A stretch of DNA of 64,000 bases from Chitinophaga pendula (GTDB taxonomy: Bacteria > Bacteroidota > Bacteroidia > Chitinophagales > Chitinophagaceae), in the NCBI RefSeq assembly GCF_020386615.1, contig NZ_CP077769.1, positions 3,410,001 to 3,474,000 on the forward strand, given 5' to 3'. The notes beneath the pieces are model-generated. The model was given only the letters and a program-made list of their open reading frames with translations, was not told the DNA's origin and ran no database searches. Shown here in pieces: positions 42,520-51,364 of this stretch. Both the position numbers and the translations under genes were made by a program. The first letter of the stretch is position 1; every line of letters begins with the position of its first letter.

Positions 42520-44988
42520 TCAGTTGGTCCTGTTTTTTTCTTCTGTATTACTTTCGTGTTGCTTCCTCGTTTTGCCTTTGTTTCCGAAGCGATACGCCAT
42601 TGATACTCTAATGGTGCGATTGCCTGGGTAGCTGTCATAGACCTGGGGCATTCCATTGGTCCAGCTATGGATGACGACTTTATTCGTTTTGAGCAAGTCT
42701 GTTGCCTGTACTGCCACTGTAAACCGTTTCCGGAACATTAGTATTCTTGCACTCAGGTCGAGGCTGTAGTAGGCCCCTACCCTATCGACGCCATCTACTT
42801 CGGGGAACTGATACCAACAGCTGACATTGGCTAATAGTGTTCCTTGTTTGTTACACGTAATCGTGTTGTCTGAAGACAGGTATGCACTCCAACCACCGAT
42901 ACTGGACTGTGTATTGGGATCTGAGGATAAGGTAAGGTTATGATATACCTGCACCTGGTTATAGCTTTCCAACCAATCTACAGGCATCAGGTTCAGGGAT
43001 TCGATTATACCGTAACTATATCCCTGGAGGAAATTCCGCTGTACAACACCTGTAATCTTTGTAATCGGATCTGGTATCCCTATCTGGTCAAAGCCGTTGT
43101 TCCGGATATTGAGGTACAGTTGTGAGGATAGCAGGTCTTTATAATCATATTTCAGCTCAAAGTTGTTGCTATAAGCAGGCTGCAGGAAGGGATTACCTTC
43201 TACATATGAAAAGGGGCTTGCATACCAGCGGAAAGGGTTGAGCCTAGCATATCCGGGACGGCTGATGCGGCGACCATAAGAAAAGCCGTACACCTGATCT
43301 TCCTGCTGTCTGTACAGCATATACAATGTCGGAAACAGCCTGAAATAGCTATTGTTAGTCGTTTGCTGGTAGGTAACGGACATTCCTTTGGTCTGTGTAA
43401 ATTCTCCCCGTAATCCAGCCTGAAATTCCCATTTGTTCCAGCGTTTGCTGGTGCTGAAATATAGTGCCTGTGTTTTTTCTGTATAGTCAAATGCATTACT
43501 TCGGGAAGAGTCGTAGTATGCGTTGCCATTGGCCACCTGATAATAGTCCGTATAGCTACTATTGTCGATAAAGGTAGCTTTGCCGCCGAATGACATTTCC
43601 ATCCACTTGAAGGGTAGTACCACGTCTATCTGTCCGGTGTAGACCTGTATAATCTGTCCGGCACGGCTACGTGCCAGTGAAGAGTCGCCGGTCTTCACTC
43701 CCTGCGGGAAGTAATTGTAGCTGGTGAATGTCTGATCAAGCCCTTTATCGTAGAAAAAGTAATCGGCTGCTGCTGTCAGTCTTTTTCCGGTTGAATCAAA
43801 TTTATGTTCGAAGTAGAAATTGACATCTTGGCTCCGGGTATCTACCGGGGTGTAGTTATTGGTAGCTATAAGTGAATCCGGTGACGATTTGCCTGCATTA
43901 AATATCCTGGTATCTGTACCGGACGTTGTCGTGGTCCATCCATTGGTGGCGGTATACTTAATCCCTATCAGCTGTCTACTGTTCAACTCACGATCTATAG
44001 ACAGGGAGCCATTGAATTGCCGAGAGGATGTAACATGATCTGCCTCATTCTTCCATCTTGCTGTGGGATAGGATATGTCATTTCCACCTACTCCGTAATT
44101 TAATTGTTTGCCAGCATTGGCAGTAGCCATCATAGACCATTTACCTTGCAGATAATTAAATGTGCCTCCACCATCGAAAGAAGGGAATACTGCTTGCCTG
44201 TAGGTACCCTGTATACTGCCACTTGCACCAGCCACGCGGTTCTTTTTTGTCACGATGTTGATCAACCCCGCATTGCCGGCTGCATCATATTGTGCAGGAG
44301 GATTCGTTATCACTTCTATCCTGTCCAGGTCACTTGCCGGCATAGCTTTCAGGATGTTCATCAGGTCCGCTGCCGACACCTGTATCAACCGGTTATTAAT
44401 CATGACCTGTACGTTACTTTTTCCTATAATATCAATACTCGTTTCTCCACTTACTCTCACACCAGGCGCTTTTTTCAATGCATCCAAAGCACTGCTACCT
44501 GCAAGCGAGACGCTGTTTTCAACGTTGAGGACGGTACGATCTATTTTTCTTTCTATCAAAGGCTTACGGCTGGTAACAGTAACACCGTTCAGTTCAGTAG
44601 ATCGTTGTGTATCTAATATGATACGCAGGTATTGGGCATTACTGATGTGATGGATAGTCATTACGGTATCTTTATAGGCCAGGTGTGATATTTTTAGCAG
44701 CAATGTTTCATTTTTCAGGTCAGGGAATTGGAAAGCGCCATTCGTATTACTTATTGCTGTTTTTAGGAGGGTGCTGTCTGCTAGACGAAAAAGTAAGAGA
44801 GAGGCATCTGGTATCGTTTTGCCTTCCTTATCGACTATTTTCCCTGACAATACATACGTACCTATTGTATCGACCCGACCAGTTGTAGCAGAAGGTATGG
44901 GCGCGGAGGTATGTTGCTGTGCCGAAATGTTCACAGGTAGTAAAAAGATCAAACATAAAATAACATATCGTATCAACATTTCGGGCAT
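42520..44988 (-). CDS. TonB-dependent receptor-like outer-membrane beta-barrel protein
   Basis: The 822-residue protein has a signal peptide (LIRYVILCLIFLLPVNISAQQ), a carboxypeptidase-regulatory-like domain (about 45-130, GKIVDKEGKTIPDASLLLF), a plug-like region (ERKIDRTVLNVENSVSLAG, GNAGLINIVTKK) and a barrel of the outer-membrane beta-barrel family 3 type (YGFSYGRRISRPGYARLNP). It lies upstream of and in line with the RiPP precursor. It may import, export or sense the peptide, or protect against it; position alone supports this. It is preceded by an approximately 600-bp control region and a LytTR two-component system. Confidence 0.87.
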   Translation of the reverse strand: MPEMLIRYVILCLIFLLPVNISAQQHTSAPIPSATTGRVDTIGTYVLSGKIVDKEGKTIPDASLLLFRLADSTLLKTAISNTNGAFQFPDLKNETLLLKISHLAYKDTVMTIHHISNAQYLRIILDTQRSTELNGVTVTSRKPLIERKIDRTVLNVENSVSLAGSSALDALKKAPGVRVSGETSIDIIGKSNVQVMINNRLIQVSAADLMNILKAMPASDLDRIEVITNPPAQYDAAGNAGLINIVTKKNRVAGASGSIQGTYRQAVFPSFDGGGTFNYLQGKWSMMATANAGKQLNYGVGGNDISYPTARWKNEADHVTSSRQFNGSLSIDRELNSRQLIGIKYTATNGWTTTTSGTDTRIFNAGKSSPDSLIATNNYTPVDTRSQDVNFYFEHKFDSTGKRLTAAADYFFYDKGLDQTFTSYNYFPQGVKTGDSSLARSRAGQIIQVYTGQIDVVLPFKWMEMSFGGKATFIDNSSYTDYYQVANGNAYYDSSRSNAFDYTEKTQALYFSTSKRWNKWEFQAGLRGEFTQTKGMSVTYQQTTNNSYFRLFPTLYMLYRQQEDQVYGFSYGRRISRPGYARLNPFRWYASPFSYVEGNPFLQPAYSNNFELKYDYKDLLSSQLYLNIRNNGFDQIGIPDPITKITGVVQRNFLQGYSYGIIESLNLMPVDWLESYNQVQVYHNLTLSSDPNTQSSIGGWSAYLSSDNTITCNKQGTLLANVSCWYQFPEVDGVDRVGAYYSLDLSARILMFRKRFTVAVQATDLLKTNKVVIHSWTNGMPQVYDSYPGNRTIRVSMAYRFGNKGKTRKQHESNTEEKNRTN

Positions 44989-45584
44989 GACTTTTCCTTA
45001 TTAACGTTAAAAACTATTTATTCTTTAACGTTATTTACTAATAAACACCTTCAACGACTGTATGTATTTGAATACAGGTAATTAACAGGTATGAGTATTC
45101 CTATACCATGTCTGACAGTATTATAGCAGGGATCTTTGGGTGTAGCTATATACACTCTTTGTGACAAGCGTTTTCATATGTGTTATTATGGTTTATAAGG
45201 CCGTCTGTTTGCCAATATGACAGTAAATTACCTACTATTGAAGTATCAATAATAGTATTACTGCAGCTTCCATTCGAGTTGGCAGTGTAAATGACTTATG
45301 TTTCTTTTGGCTTTTTTTGTAAAACGCAGCTTTGGGATTACAGTATTTAGCGTCTCGGGCTTTACGCTGGCTTTACTATGATTAAATGTTAACGAAGGAT
45401 TTGACAGACAGAAGTATTCCAGATGTCAACAAGGGGGGAGTTTAAATTGGTCGTTCTAATCTCGCTTGTTTGTATATCGAAGATAGAAAAAGGAATTTAA
45501 AAACAAAAAAATATTCTTAATAATTATTAATAAATTTTCTAAACAGGATTCAACAAGAGATGATCCGGATAACCTCATTGGGGT
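44989..45584. promoter_or_regulatory. 596-bp control region upstream of the receptor/RiPP genes
   Basis: No gene is convincing. Two AACGTT elements form an inverted repeat AACGTTAAA (45003-45011) and TTTAACGTT (45024-45032), 15 bp from the receptor start. ACAGTA elements occur three times further up (near 45115, 45220 and 45338), reminiscent of LytTR half sites but not at the usual paired spacing. The end near 45480-45540 is very AT-rich. This region lies between the LytTR regulator and the receptor, so it is where regulator binding should be tested. Confidence 0.45.
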
Positions 45585-46262
45585 CTATAGGCCATCGATG
45601 ACATCTTTGTATCCTCTTCCTATTGGAATAGTGATCCCGTTCAGTTCTATGATCTCTGCTGTGTAAGATTCGATTTTATTTACGGCAACGATAAATGACC
45701 GGTGTACGCGTTTAAAAGCAACCACGGGCAGTCTTTCTTCGATCTCGTTCGTACTCATTTTAGAGATGTATGTATCTTTTGTGGTAACGATCTTGATGTA
45801 TTCCCTTTGGCTTTCGATGTATAGTATTTCTGAGAATGGTATACGCACTTTTTTCTTCTGTACGTTTACAAAGATAAAATCCTTTGCTTCGTTTGTTGTT
45901 TTCTCCTGCCCTATTCTTATTTTATTGACAGCTGTTAAAAACCTTTCAAACTCGATTGGTTTCAACAGATAGTCTGTTACATTCAGATTGAAGCCTTCTA
46001 CCGCATATTGATGGTATGCGGTAGTAATGATTACTGCCGGTGGATCTGCCAGGGTCTTTAAGAAAGCCATGCCTTTCAACTTGGGCAAATGTATATCCAG
46101 GAACATGAGATCTATACTTTCCTGTCGGAGGAATTCGGCTGCTAGTATGGCATCTTTACATACTTTCAGCAGTTCCAGGAAAGGAACTGCTGCTATATAG
46201 TCGCTTAGCACTTTTGCGGCCAATGGTTCATCTTCTACTATGATACATTTAATTTTGGACAT
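45585..46262 (-). CDS. LytTR-family response regulator
   Basis: The 225-residue protein has a receiver (phosphoacceptor in LMFLDIHLPKLKG, conserved Lys in LLKPIEF) and a LytTR DNA-binding domain (VNVQKKKVRIPFSEILYIESQREYIKIVT, FKRVHRSFIVAVNKI). LytTR regulators bind paired direct repeats. Its start overlaps the kinase stop by 14 bp, so they are one operon. It sits directly upstream of the receptor/RiPP block, same strand, and is a good candidate for its control. Confidence 0.94.
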   Translation of the reverse strand: MSKIKCIIVEDEPLAAKVLSDYIAAVPFLELLKVCKDAILAAEFLRQESIDLMFLDIHLPKLKGMAFLKTLADPPAVIITTAYHQYAVEGFNLNVTDYLLKPIEFERFLTAVNKIRIGQEKTTNEAKDFIFVNVQKKKVRIPFSEILYIESQREYIKIVTTKDTYISKMSTNEIEERLPVVAFKRVHRSFIVAVNKIESYTAEIIELNGITIPIGRGYKDVIDGL

Positions 46263-47292
46263 GGCTTGCGAGATTAATTTTCATGATGGCTGTAAATACA
46301 AACTCTTTTTGTTGCACCTCCAGGCTGTAGTCAGTATACAATAGTTCCAGCTGTCGCCTAAGGTTGGAGAGTCCGATATTGCCTTTTATTTCCGTATCGC
46401 TGGCAGCATCCCCGGTCGAGTTCTTTACGACAAAAAGCAGCTGCCGATTCTTTATAGTCAGATGGATATCTATGAAAGGCATTTCCCTGGTTTCGGATAC
46501 GCCATGTTTAAATGCATTTTCGACCAGTGGAATCAGTAGTAAGGGTGGCAGAGATTGTTTAACATCCTCGAGGTCGTAATTGTAATTAACGTGGAGAGAC
46601 TCATCATACCGAAGTTTCTCCAATGCGATATAATCTTCTATGATCTTAAGATCTTGTTCGACAGCGATGTAAGGGCCGCTTGTATCATACAGCATATGCC
46701 GTAGTATTTTGGACAGGCGCAAGATAGACTCGGGTGCCAAATCTGATTTTTCCCTGGACAGTGCATAAATATTATTGAGGGTATTAAACAGGAAATGCGG
46801 GTTGGTCTGTGCTTTCAGGAAATTCAATTCTGCCTGTTGCCTTTCGATACGCAGTTGTTGTGTCGACTGTTTCAGTTTTATATAGTTAAAAACATGTCTG
46901 ACGATGACAAAAAATAAGAGGGCTCCTATACTGTACCCGGTTAGGTCGCCTATTTTCTCTTGTATAGGTACAGGTGTGCCCAACGGGGTAAAGATGTGTA
47001 TGCTGATGCCTACCAATCTCCAGATGTAGAAACCTAATGAATAGGCAAAGGCATAACATAATAATATGGCTATACCATAAAATGGCTTCTTCCAATTCAG
47101 CTTAGGTACAGTATATTCCAGTAATCGGTAGTTGGTCACTGATAAATAAACAGCCAGCCAGCATTCGTTTACTGATCTCAGGGGCAGGTTATCCTTGCCT
47201 TCAACGATATTGCCCAGCAGGTTTAGTATAAAAAAGGCGGGTATTAGCCATACATATAACTGAAACCGTCTTATGTCTGAAAATCTTTTCAT
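46249..47292 (-). CDS. LytS-type sensor histidine kinase
   Basis: The 347-residue membrane kinase has four N-terminal hydrophobic helices (about 10-160), a short coiled coil and the His_kinase motif NPHFLFNTLNNIYAL, followed by an ATPase domain with PLVENAFKHG. It lacks a separate sensor domain, so the membrane helices probably sense the signal. It phosphorylates the LytTR regulator encoded downstream with a 14-bp overlap. Confidence 0.93.
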   Translation of the reverse strand: MKRFSDIRRFQLYVWLIPAFFILNLLGNIVEGKDNLPLRSVNECWLAVYLSVTNYRLLEYTVPKLNWKKPFYGIAILLCYAFAYSLGFYIWRLVGISIHIFTPLGTPVPIQEKIGDLTGYSIGALLFFVIVRHVFNYIKLKQSTQQLRIERQQAELNFLKAQTNPHFLFNTLNNIYALSREKSDLAPESILRLSKILRHMLYDTSGPYIAVEQDLKIIEDYIALEKLRYDESLHVNYNYDLEDVKQSLPPLLLIPLVENAFKHGVSETREMPFIDIHLTIKNRQLLFVVKNSTGDAASDTEIKGNIGLSNLRRQLELLYTDYSLEVQQKEFVFTAIMKINLASHVQN

Positions 47293-47481
47293 CCTGTTAT
47301 TTGATGGGATAAATGTCGATAAATATTTTACTATCTCCTAATTGCTCTTCTTGCTTGACGACTGGCTGCCGTTTGTGGACTGAAAGCGGTTGTTTGTTGA
47401 CCAGCGACAATATGAACAGTGCTATGGATTTACCTTTACATTGCCGGCAACCAAAATAATTCATCAACAACATTTATCAAC

Positions 47482-48144
47482 ATGAACAACGTTATACAAT
47501 TCGGCGAGCGGGTAGCCGGGTATGAAATCCCGGTACTTAATGAAAGAGAGATCAGGGCTTCCGCCGGTATTCTTTTTTTAGTGACGTATACGTCTCTGTT
47601 ATTCATCCTTTTTGACAGCAATTTTATTCCTATCAAATATGTCATTCCCAGTTTTTTACTTGACCTGCTGATACGGGTATTTATCAATCCAAAGTATTCA
47701 CCATCCATAATTCTCGGGCGGTTGATGGTCCGTAACCAGGTACCCGAATATGTAGGGGCCAAGCAGAAGCGTTTCGCCTGGAGTATAGGGATTGTATTGT
47801 CTGCCACGATGACTTATTTCTTTCTTATTGAGAATGCATATAGTCCGATCACAGGGGTAATATGTCTTATCTGTTTATTATTCCTATTTTTTGAAGCAGC
47901 TTTTGGTATCTGCCTCGGGTGCCTGGTCTATCCATTGTTTTTCAGGAATACCATTCAGCACTGTCCGGGAGAGATTTGTGACCGTAAAGAGCGGCAGCCT
48001 ATTCAGCGGGTATCGCTGGTACAACTGTCCATATTACTGGTACTGGCAGGTATACTTTTTTTGGCGCCCCGCTGGTTACATGAGCGATTCAGCCAGCCAC
48101 CACATGATCTTTTCAAATCATCTGCAACGGCTAAATCCAGGTAA
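47482..48144 (+). CDS. DUF4395-family membrane protein
   Basis: The 220-residue protein has four membrane helices and the DUF4395 pattern (GYEIPVLNEREIRASAGI, then KYVIPSFLLDLLIRVFINPKYSP, then FFEAAFGICLGCLVYPLFF). The ATG at 47482 fits the family start; an earlier frame start at 47419 adds an unlikely extension. DUF4395 often appears with sulfur-handling proteins. The class V aminotransferase gene begins 2 bp downstream, which supports a shared sulfur-related role. Exact function is unknown. Confidence 0.82.
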   Translation: MNNVIQFGERVAGYEIPVLNEREIRASAGILFLVTYTSLLFILFDSNFIPIKYVIPSFLLDLLIRVFINPKYSPSIILGRLMVRNQVPEYVGAKQKRFAWSIGIVLSATMTYFFLIENAYSPITGVICLICLLFLFFEAAFGICLGCLVYPLFFRNTIQHCPGEICDRKERQPIQRVSLVQLSILLVLAGILFLAPRWLHERFSQPPHDLFKSSATAKSR

Positions 48145-48146
48145 TT

Positions 48147-49670
48147 ATGTTTCCGGTTCCTATATCATGCGAAAGCGCATCTGCCGATTATTTCTCTGTT
48201 TACCGTAAGCAGATTATCGGTCAGCGACAATATTTCGAAACACCTTACGGTCAACAAAAGTTACTCTACGCCGACTGGACGGCTAGCGGGCGAGCCTATG
48301 GACCTATTGAAATGTATATACAGCAAGAGATACTTCCATTTGCAGGTAATACACACACGCATACGACCATTACCGGTACGCTCATGTCTGCTGCTTATGC
48401 GGAGGCCAAAGTGATTGTGAAGGCACATGTCAATGCCGGTGCGGATGATATATTACTTTTCTGTGGCAGTGGTATGACTAGTGCGGTCAATAAATTGCAA
48501 CGGATACTGGGGTTACGGCTACCTGACGGTATCGGGTACTATGGGCATTTTTCGATGCGGGATGCGTTCTTTCGACCAGTTGTTTTCATAACATCAATGG
48601 AGCATCATAGTAATCATATTAGTTGGCTGGAGACTATTGCAACGGTGGTCATTATTGGCTGTGATCAGGATGGGCAGGTAGACCTGGCTCATTTTGCGGT
48701 GTTACTGGAGGAATATAGGGATTGTCCAAATAAGATCGCCGCAGTAACAGCCTGTTCCAATGTTACTGGCATTGTAACGCCCTACCATGAGATAGCGAAG
48801 CTTATTCACCGGTATGGAGGTGTATGTTTTGTCGATTTTGCCTGTTCGGCGCCCTATTGCGATATTAATATGCATCCGGATGAATACGATGCTCACCTGG
48901 ATGCGATTTATTTTTCTTCACATAAGTTTTTGGGAGGTCCGGGGACTCCCGGCGTATTACTTTTTAGTAAAGATCTTTACCGCAACAGGGTACCAGATCA
49001 TCCGGGCGGTGGAACTGTACATTACAGTAATCCCTGGCAGGGACGTGAATACGTTGCGGATATTGAGGAACGGGAGGATGGCGGGACCCCTCCTTTTCTG
49101 CAAGGGATCAAGGCAGGCATGTGTATACGGTTGAAAGAAGCCATGGGAGTACCGGCTATGTTGCAACGGGAAAGGGAGTTATTAGCGATCATTTTTCCGA
49201 GGTTGTCCAGGATACCTCAGCTGCAGGTACTTCAGTCTAACATGACCGATCGCCTTGGTGTTGTTTCTTTCACGACGGGAATACATTACAACCTGTTTGT
49301 GCGATTACTGAATGACCGGTTTGGTATCCAAATGAGAGGGGGCTGTTCCTGTGCCGGGACCTATGGGCATTTGTTACTCGATGTAGGCCAGATACAATCT
49401 TATGCTATATGGGACGCTATCCGCTCGGGGGATTTATTGCAGAAGCCAGGATGGGTACGTTTATCTATCCATCCGACGATGACGGATGCAGAGATTCATT
49501 TTATACTAGATGCTATTGAGGAGATTGTTGCCAATATTAAGGATTGGGAGGAAGATTACTACTATGATACATATTCCAATGAATACTATTTTAAAACTCC
49601 TAATATGAAAGAACAGCATATTGGGAGTTGGTTTGAACCAGGTAACTGGCAAGTATATACTACAAGGTAA
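48147..49670 (+). CDS. Class V aminotransferase, cysteine-desulfurase-like
   Basis: This 507-residue PLP enzyme has the lysine motif FSSHKFLGGPGTPG (about residue 261), a CSNVTGIVTP segment, the cofactor-region FVDFACSAPY and a C-terminal MRGGCSCAG motif resembling the catalytic-cysteine loop of cysteine desulfurases. Its length exceeds SufS (about 410), and the extra C-terminal tail is acidic and tyrosine-rich (EEDYYYDTYSNEYYF). It lies 2 bp after the DUF4395 gene. It may release sulfur from cysteine or act on a related amino acid. Confidence 0.85.
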   Translation: MFPVPISCESASADYFSVYRKQIIGQRQYFETPYGQQKLLYADWTASGRAYGPIEMYIQQEILPFAGNTHTHTTITGTLMSAAYAEAKVIVKAHVNAGADDILLFCGSGMTSAVNKLQRILGLRLPDGIGYYGHFSMRDAFFRPVVFITSMEHHSNHISWLETIATVVIIGCDQDGQVDLAHFAVLLEEYRDCPNKIAAVTACSNVTGIVTPYHEIAKLIHRYGGVCFVDFACSAPYCDINMHPDEYDAHLDAIYFSSHKFLGGPGTPGVLLFSKDLYRNRVPDHPGGGTVHYSNPWQGREYVADIEEREDGGTPPFLQGIKAGMCIRLKEAMGVPAMLQRERELLAIIFPRLSRIPQLQVLQSNMTDRLGVVSFTTGIHYNLFVRLLNDRFGIQMRGGCSCAGTYGHLLLDVGQIQSYAIWDAIRSGDLLQKPGWVRLSIHPTMTDAEIHFILDAIEEIVANIKDWEEDYYYDTYSNEYYFKTPNMKEQHIGSWFEPGNWQVYTTR

Positions 49671-49749
49671 GTTTCTGAAAGATTTTCAACAAACTGCAAG
49701 ACAGCAGCACGCTAACCGGATAAATTAGAGTATATCAAAAATAAATTCC

Positions 49750-50010
49750 ATGAAAATCAAAGTAACCTATCTGCTGCTTTTATGCGGTTCCCTGTTTCTT
49801 ACCAATGTTAATGCTGCTCCTAAAGCACTACCTGTCGGAGTTGCTGCACGTGTTTCCTGCGTAGGTGCGCAGCCCTTCTTTTTCGGATTCACCTATTTCC
49901 CTGGCCAACGGGTTGTTTTCAACAATCAACTTTATCAAGCAATTAGTACTTCTTCCGGTCAATGGCCTACCGGTTCTCCTTCCTGGATATGGTTAGGACC
50001 TTGTAACTAA
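49750..50010 (+). CDS. Small secreted CBM5/12-like carbohydrate-binding protein
   Basis: The 86-residue protein has a signal peptide (LLLLCGSLFLTNVNA) and a mature part of about 64 residues. The pattern FPGQRVVFNNQLYQAIST...SWIWLGPC matches the CBM5/12 chitin-binding fold (YxxGxxVxYxGxxYxA...PxxxxxWxxxG). Two cysteines near the ends (SCVGA and GPCN) probably form a disulfide. It lacks any catalytic domain, so it would only bind glycan. It lies 79 bp after the aminotransferase gene and is followed by its own terminator. Confidence 0.75.
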   Translation: MKIKVTYLLLLCGSLFLTNVNAAPKALPVGVAARVSCVGAQPFFFGFTYFPGQRVVFNNQLYQAISTSSGQWPTGSPSWIWLGPCN

Positions 50011-50020
50011 ACATTTTAGA

Positions 50021-50067
50021 GCAGGGCTGCTACCAAGCTGATTAAAGCGGGCAGCCCTGCCTTTTTT
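50021..50067 (+). terminator. Rho-independent terminator
   Basis: GCAGGGCTGC (50021-50030) and GCAGCCCTGC (50051-50060) form a perfect 10-bp stem followed by TTTTTT, 11 bp after the small CBM gene. Confidence 0.9.
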
Positions 50068-50114
50068 ATGAGAACCTGTTATTATTGGCCCTGGTTTATG
50101 TTATTAATCTGAAT

Positions 50115-50789
50115 TTATGAAGGGGTTCGCCCCTTATTTTGTTTGTTCCCCTTTTTGATCAGGCTGCTATGGGTAAGTTCGTAGATATAGAGCGGCACAG
50201 CCCACCCCATCCAAAACAATGGTACGGTTACTTCTTCAAACCTCCCCAGTTGCTGTATAAACGGGATCTTATAGGCGAATCCTGATATCAGGAAGGCGAC
50301 GGTAATGATATAACTTCTGACCATCCATTCTTTATGTAGTTTGAATTGCTGCTGTACGGCTGTATAGAACGCAATGAAAGTCGCGCTGATCCAGACGCTG
50401 GCCCAAACTTGCAATGTGAACGCGTATGCCCAATTGACGGCATATGCCGTTGTAGAGGCCAATACCAATGCGCAAATGCTGCTGACCAATATGGCCAACA
50501 GGTATATATATCCTATTACGCGATGTAATTTCCAGCTATAGTTACGGAGTTTAGACCAGAACTGTATGATACCCGATATCAATGCTCCTCCCCCGGCGGT
50601 GATATGCGCGATCAGGAACCAGCGTTGCGGGAAATATCGTCCCAGGGCATCGGGTGTCATTTGCAGGTAATGATCTGCGCCATGCATGAACAGCCAGGTC
50701 ATGAAAAATACGGCGATCCATATGAGCAAGGGAATTACATCTATCCAGCCGGGCATGAATTGACTTTTTATTTTTGGTTCTTTCTGCAT
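50115..50789 (-). CDS. DUF2306-family membrane protein
   Basis: The 224-residue protein has about seven membrane helices with conserved histidines (AHITAGGGALISGIIQFW, WKLHRVIGYIYLLAI, HKEWMVRSYIITVAF), matching DUF2306. The role of the family is unknown; the histidines hint at haem or metal binding. It is divergent from an HxlR-type regulator with 131 bp between them, so it is the probable target of that regulator. Confidence 0.85.
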   Translation of the reverse strand: MQKEPKIKSQFMPGWIDVIPLLIWIAVFFMTWLFMHGADHYLQMTPDALGRYFPQRWFLIAHITAGGGALISGIIQFWSKLRNYSWKLHRVIGYIYLLAILVSSICALVLASTTAYAVNWAYAFTLQVWASVWISATFIAFYTAVQQQFKLHKEWMVRSYIITVAFLISGFAYKIPFIQQLGRFEEVTVPLFWMGWAVPLYIYELTHSSLIKKGNKQNKGRTPS

Positions 50790-50920
50790 TTCGGTTCATT
50801 TAGGGTACAAATTTCATTTGCTGCCGGGAGGGTAACAATAACCGAAAAAAGATTCGGTATGAATAGCGGGCAGGTTTTGGGATGGAATGAGTAATTTTAG
50901 CTGACAAAACGATATCAGGC

Positions 50921-51304
50921 ATGTATACGAAAAAAATGGAAGAAGATCTGGACTGTGGCCTACTGCTGGCGATGAAGGTGCTGGGTGGTAAATGGAAATG
51001 CTGTATCCTGGATGCTATCAACAGGGGGGTGACGCGGCCAAGTGAGATTGCCCGGTATATTCCTGAAGCGTCTACGCGAGTGATCGAGATACAGCTGGCA
51101 GAATTACTCTTTTATGGTATTGTCGATAAATGTGCGGAAGAGGTGTACCCCAAGCGGACGGAATACCAGCTTACCGACCTTGGCCGTACCTTATTACCTA
51201 TTCTCTCGCAGATAGACCGATGGGGGCTGGCGCATGCAACAGTACTCAAAAACGTGCAGAGCAGCAACAAGCTAATAAACCCATGTCTTAGTAGTTTGCG
51301 GTAG
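50921..51304 (+). CDS. HxlR-family transcriptional regulator
   Basis: The 127-residue winged-helix protein has the HxlR hallmarks: DCGLLLAMKVLGGKWKCCIL, then RPSEIARYIPEASTRVIEIQLAEL and PKRTEYQLTDLGRTLLPIL. The Cys residues (C-terminal to GGKWK, and DCG) may act as redox sensors as in some relatives. It is divergent from the DUF2306 gene. Confidence 0.93.
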   Translation: MYTKKMEEDLDCGLLLAMKVLGGKWKCCILDAINRGVTRPSEIARYIPEASTRVIEIQLAELLFYGIVDKCAEEVYPKRTEYQLTDLGRTLLPILSQIDRWGLAHATVLKNVQSSNKLINPCLSSLR

Positions 51305-51364
51305 AGTTATGTGGTCTTACTAATTATTACTATTTTACTGACCGCCTAACGCAAAACTGACCCT

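Noticed and set aside
44989..45584. LytTR paired binding sites made of ACAGTA elements
   Set aside because: The three elements are not spaced at the 21-22 bp expected for LytTR direct repeats, so I only note them.
47425..47472. 15-codon frame before the DUF4395 gene as a leader peptide
   Set aside because: There is no hairpin or terminator behind it and the sequence shows no special residues.
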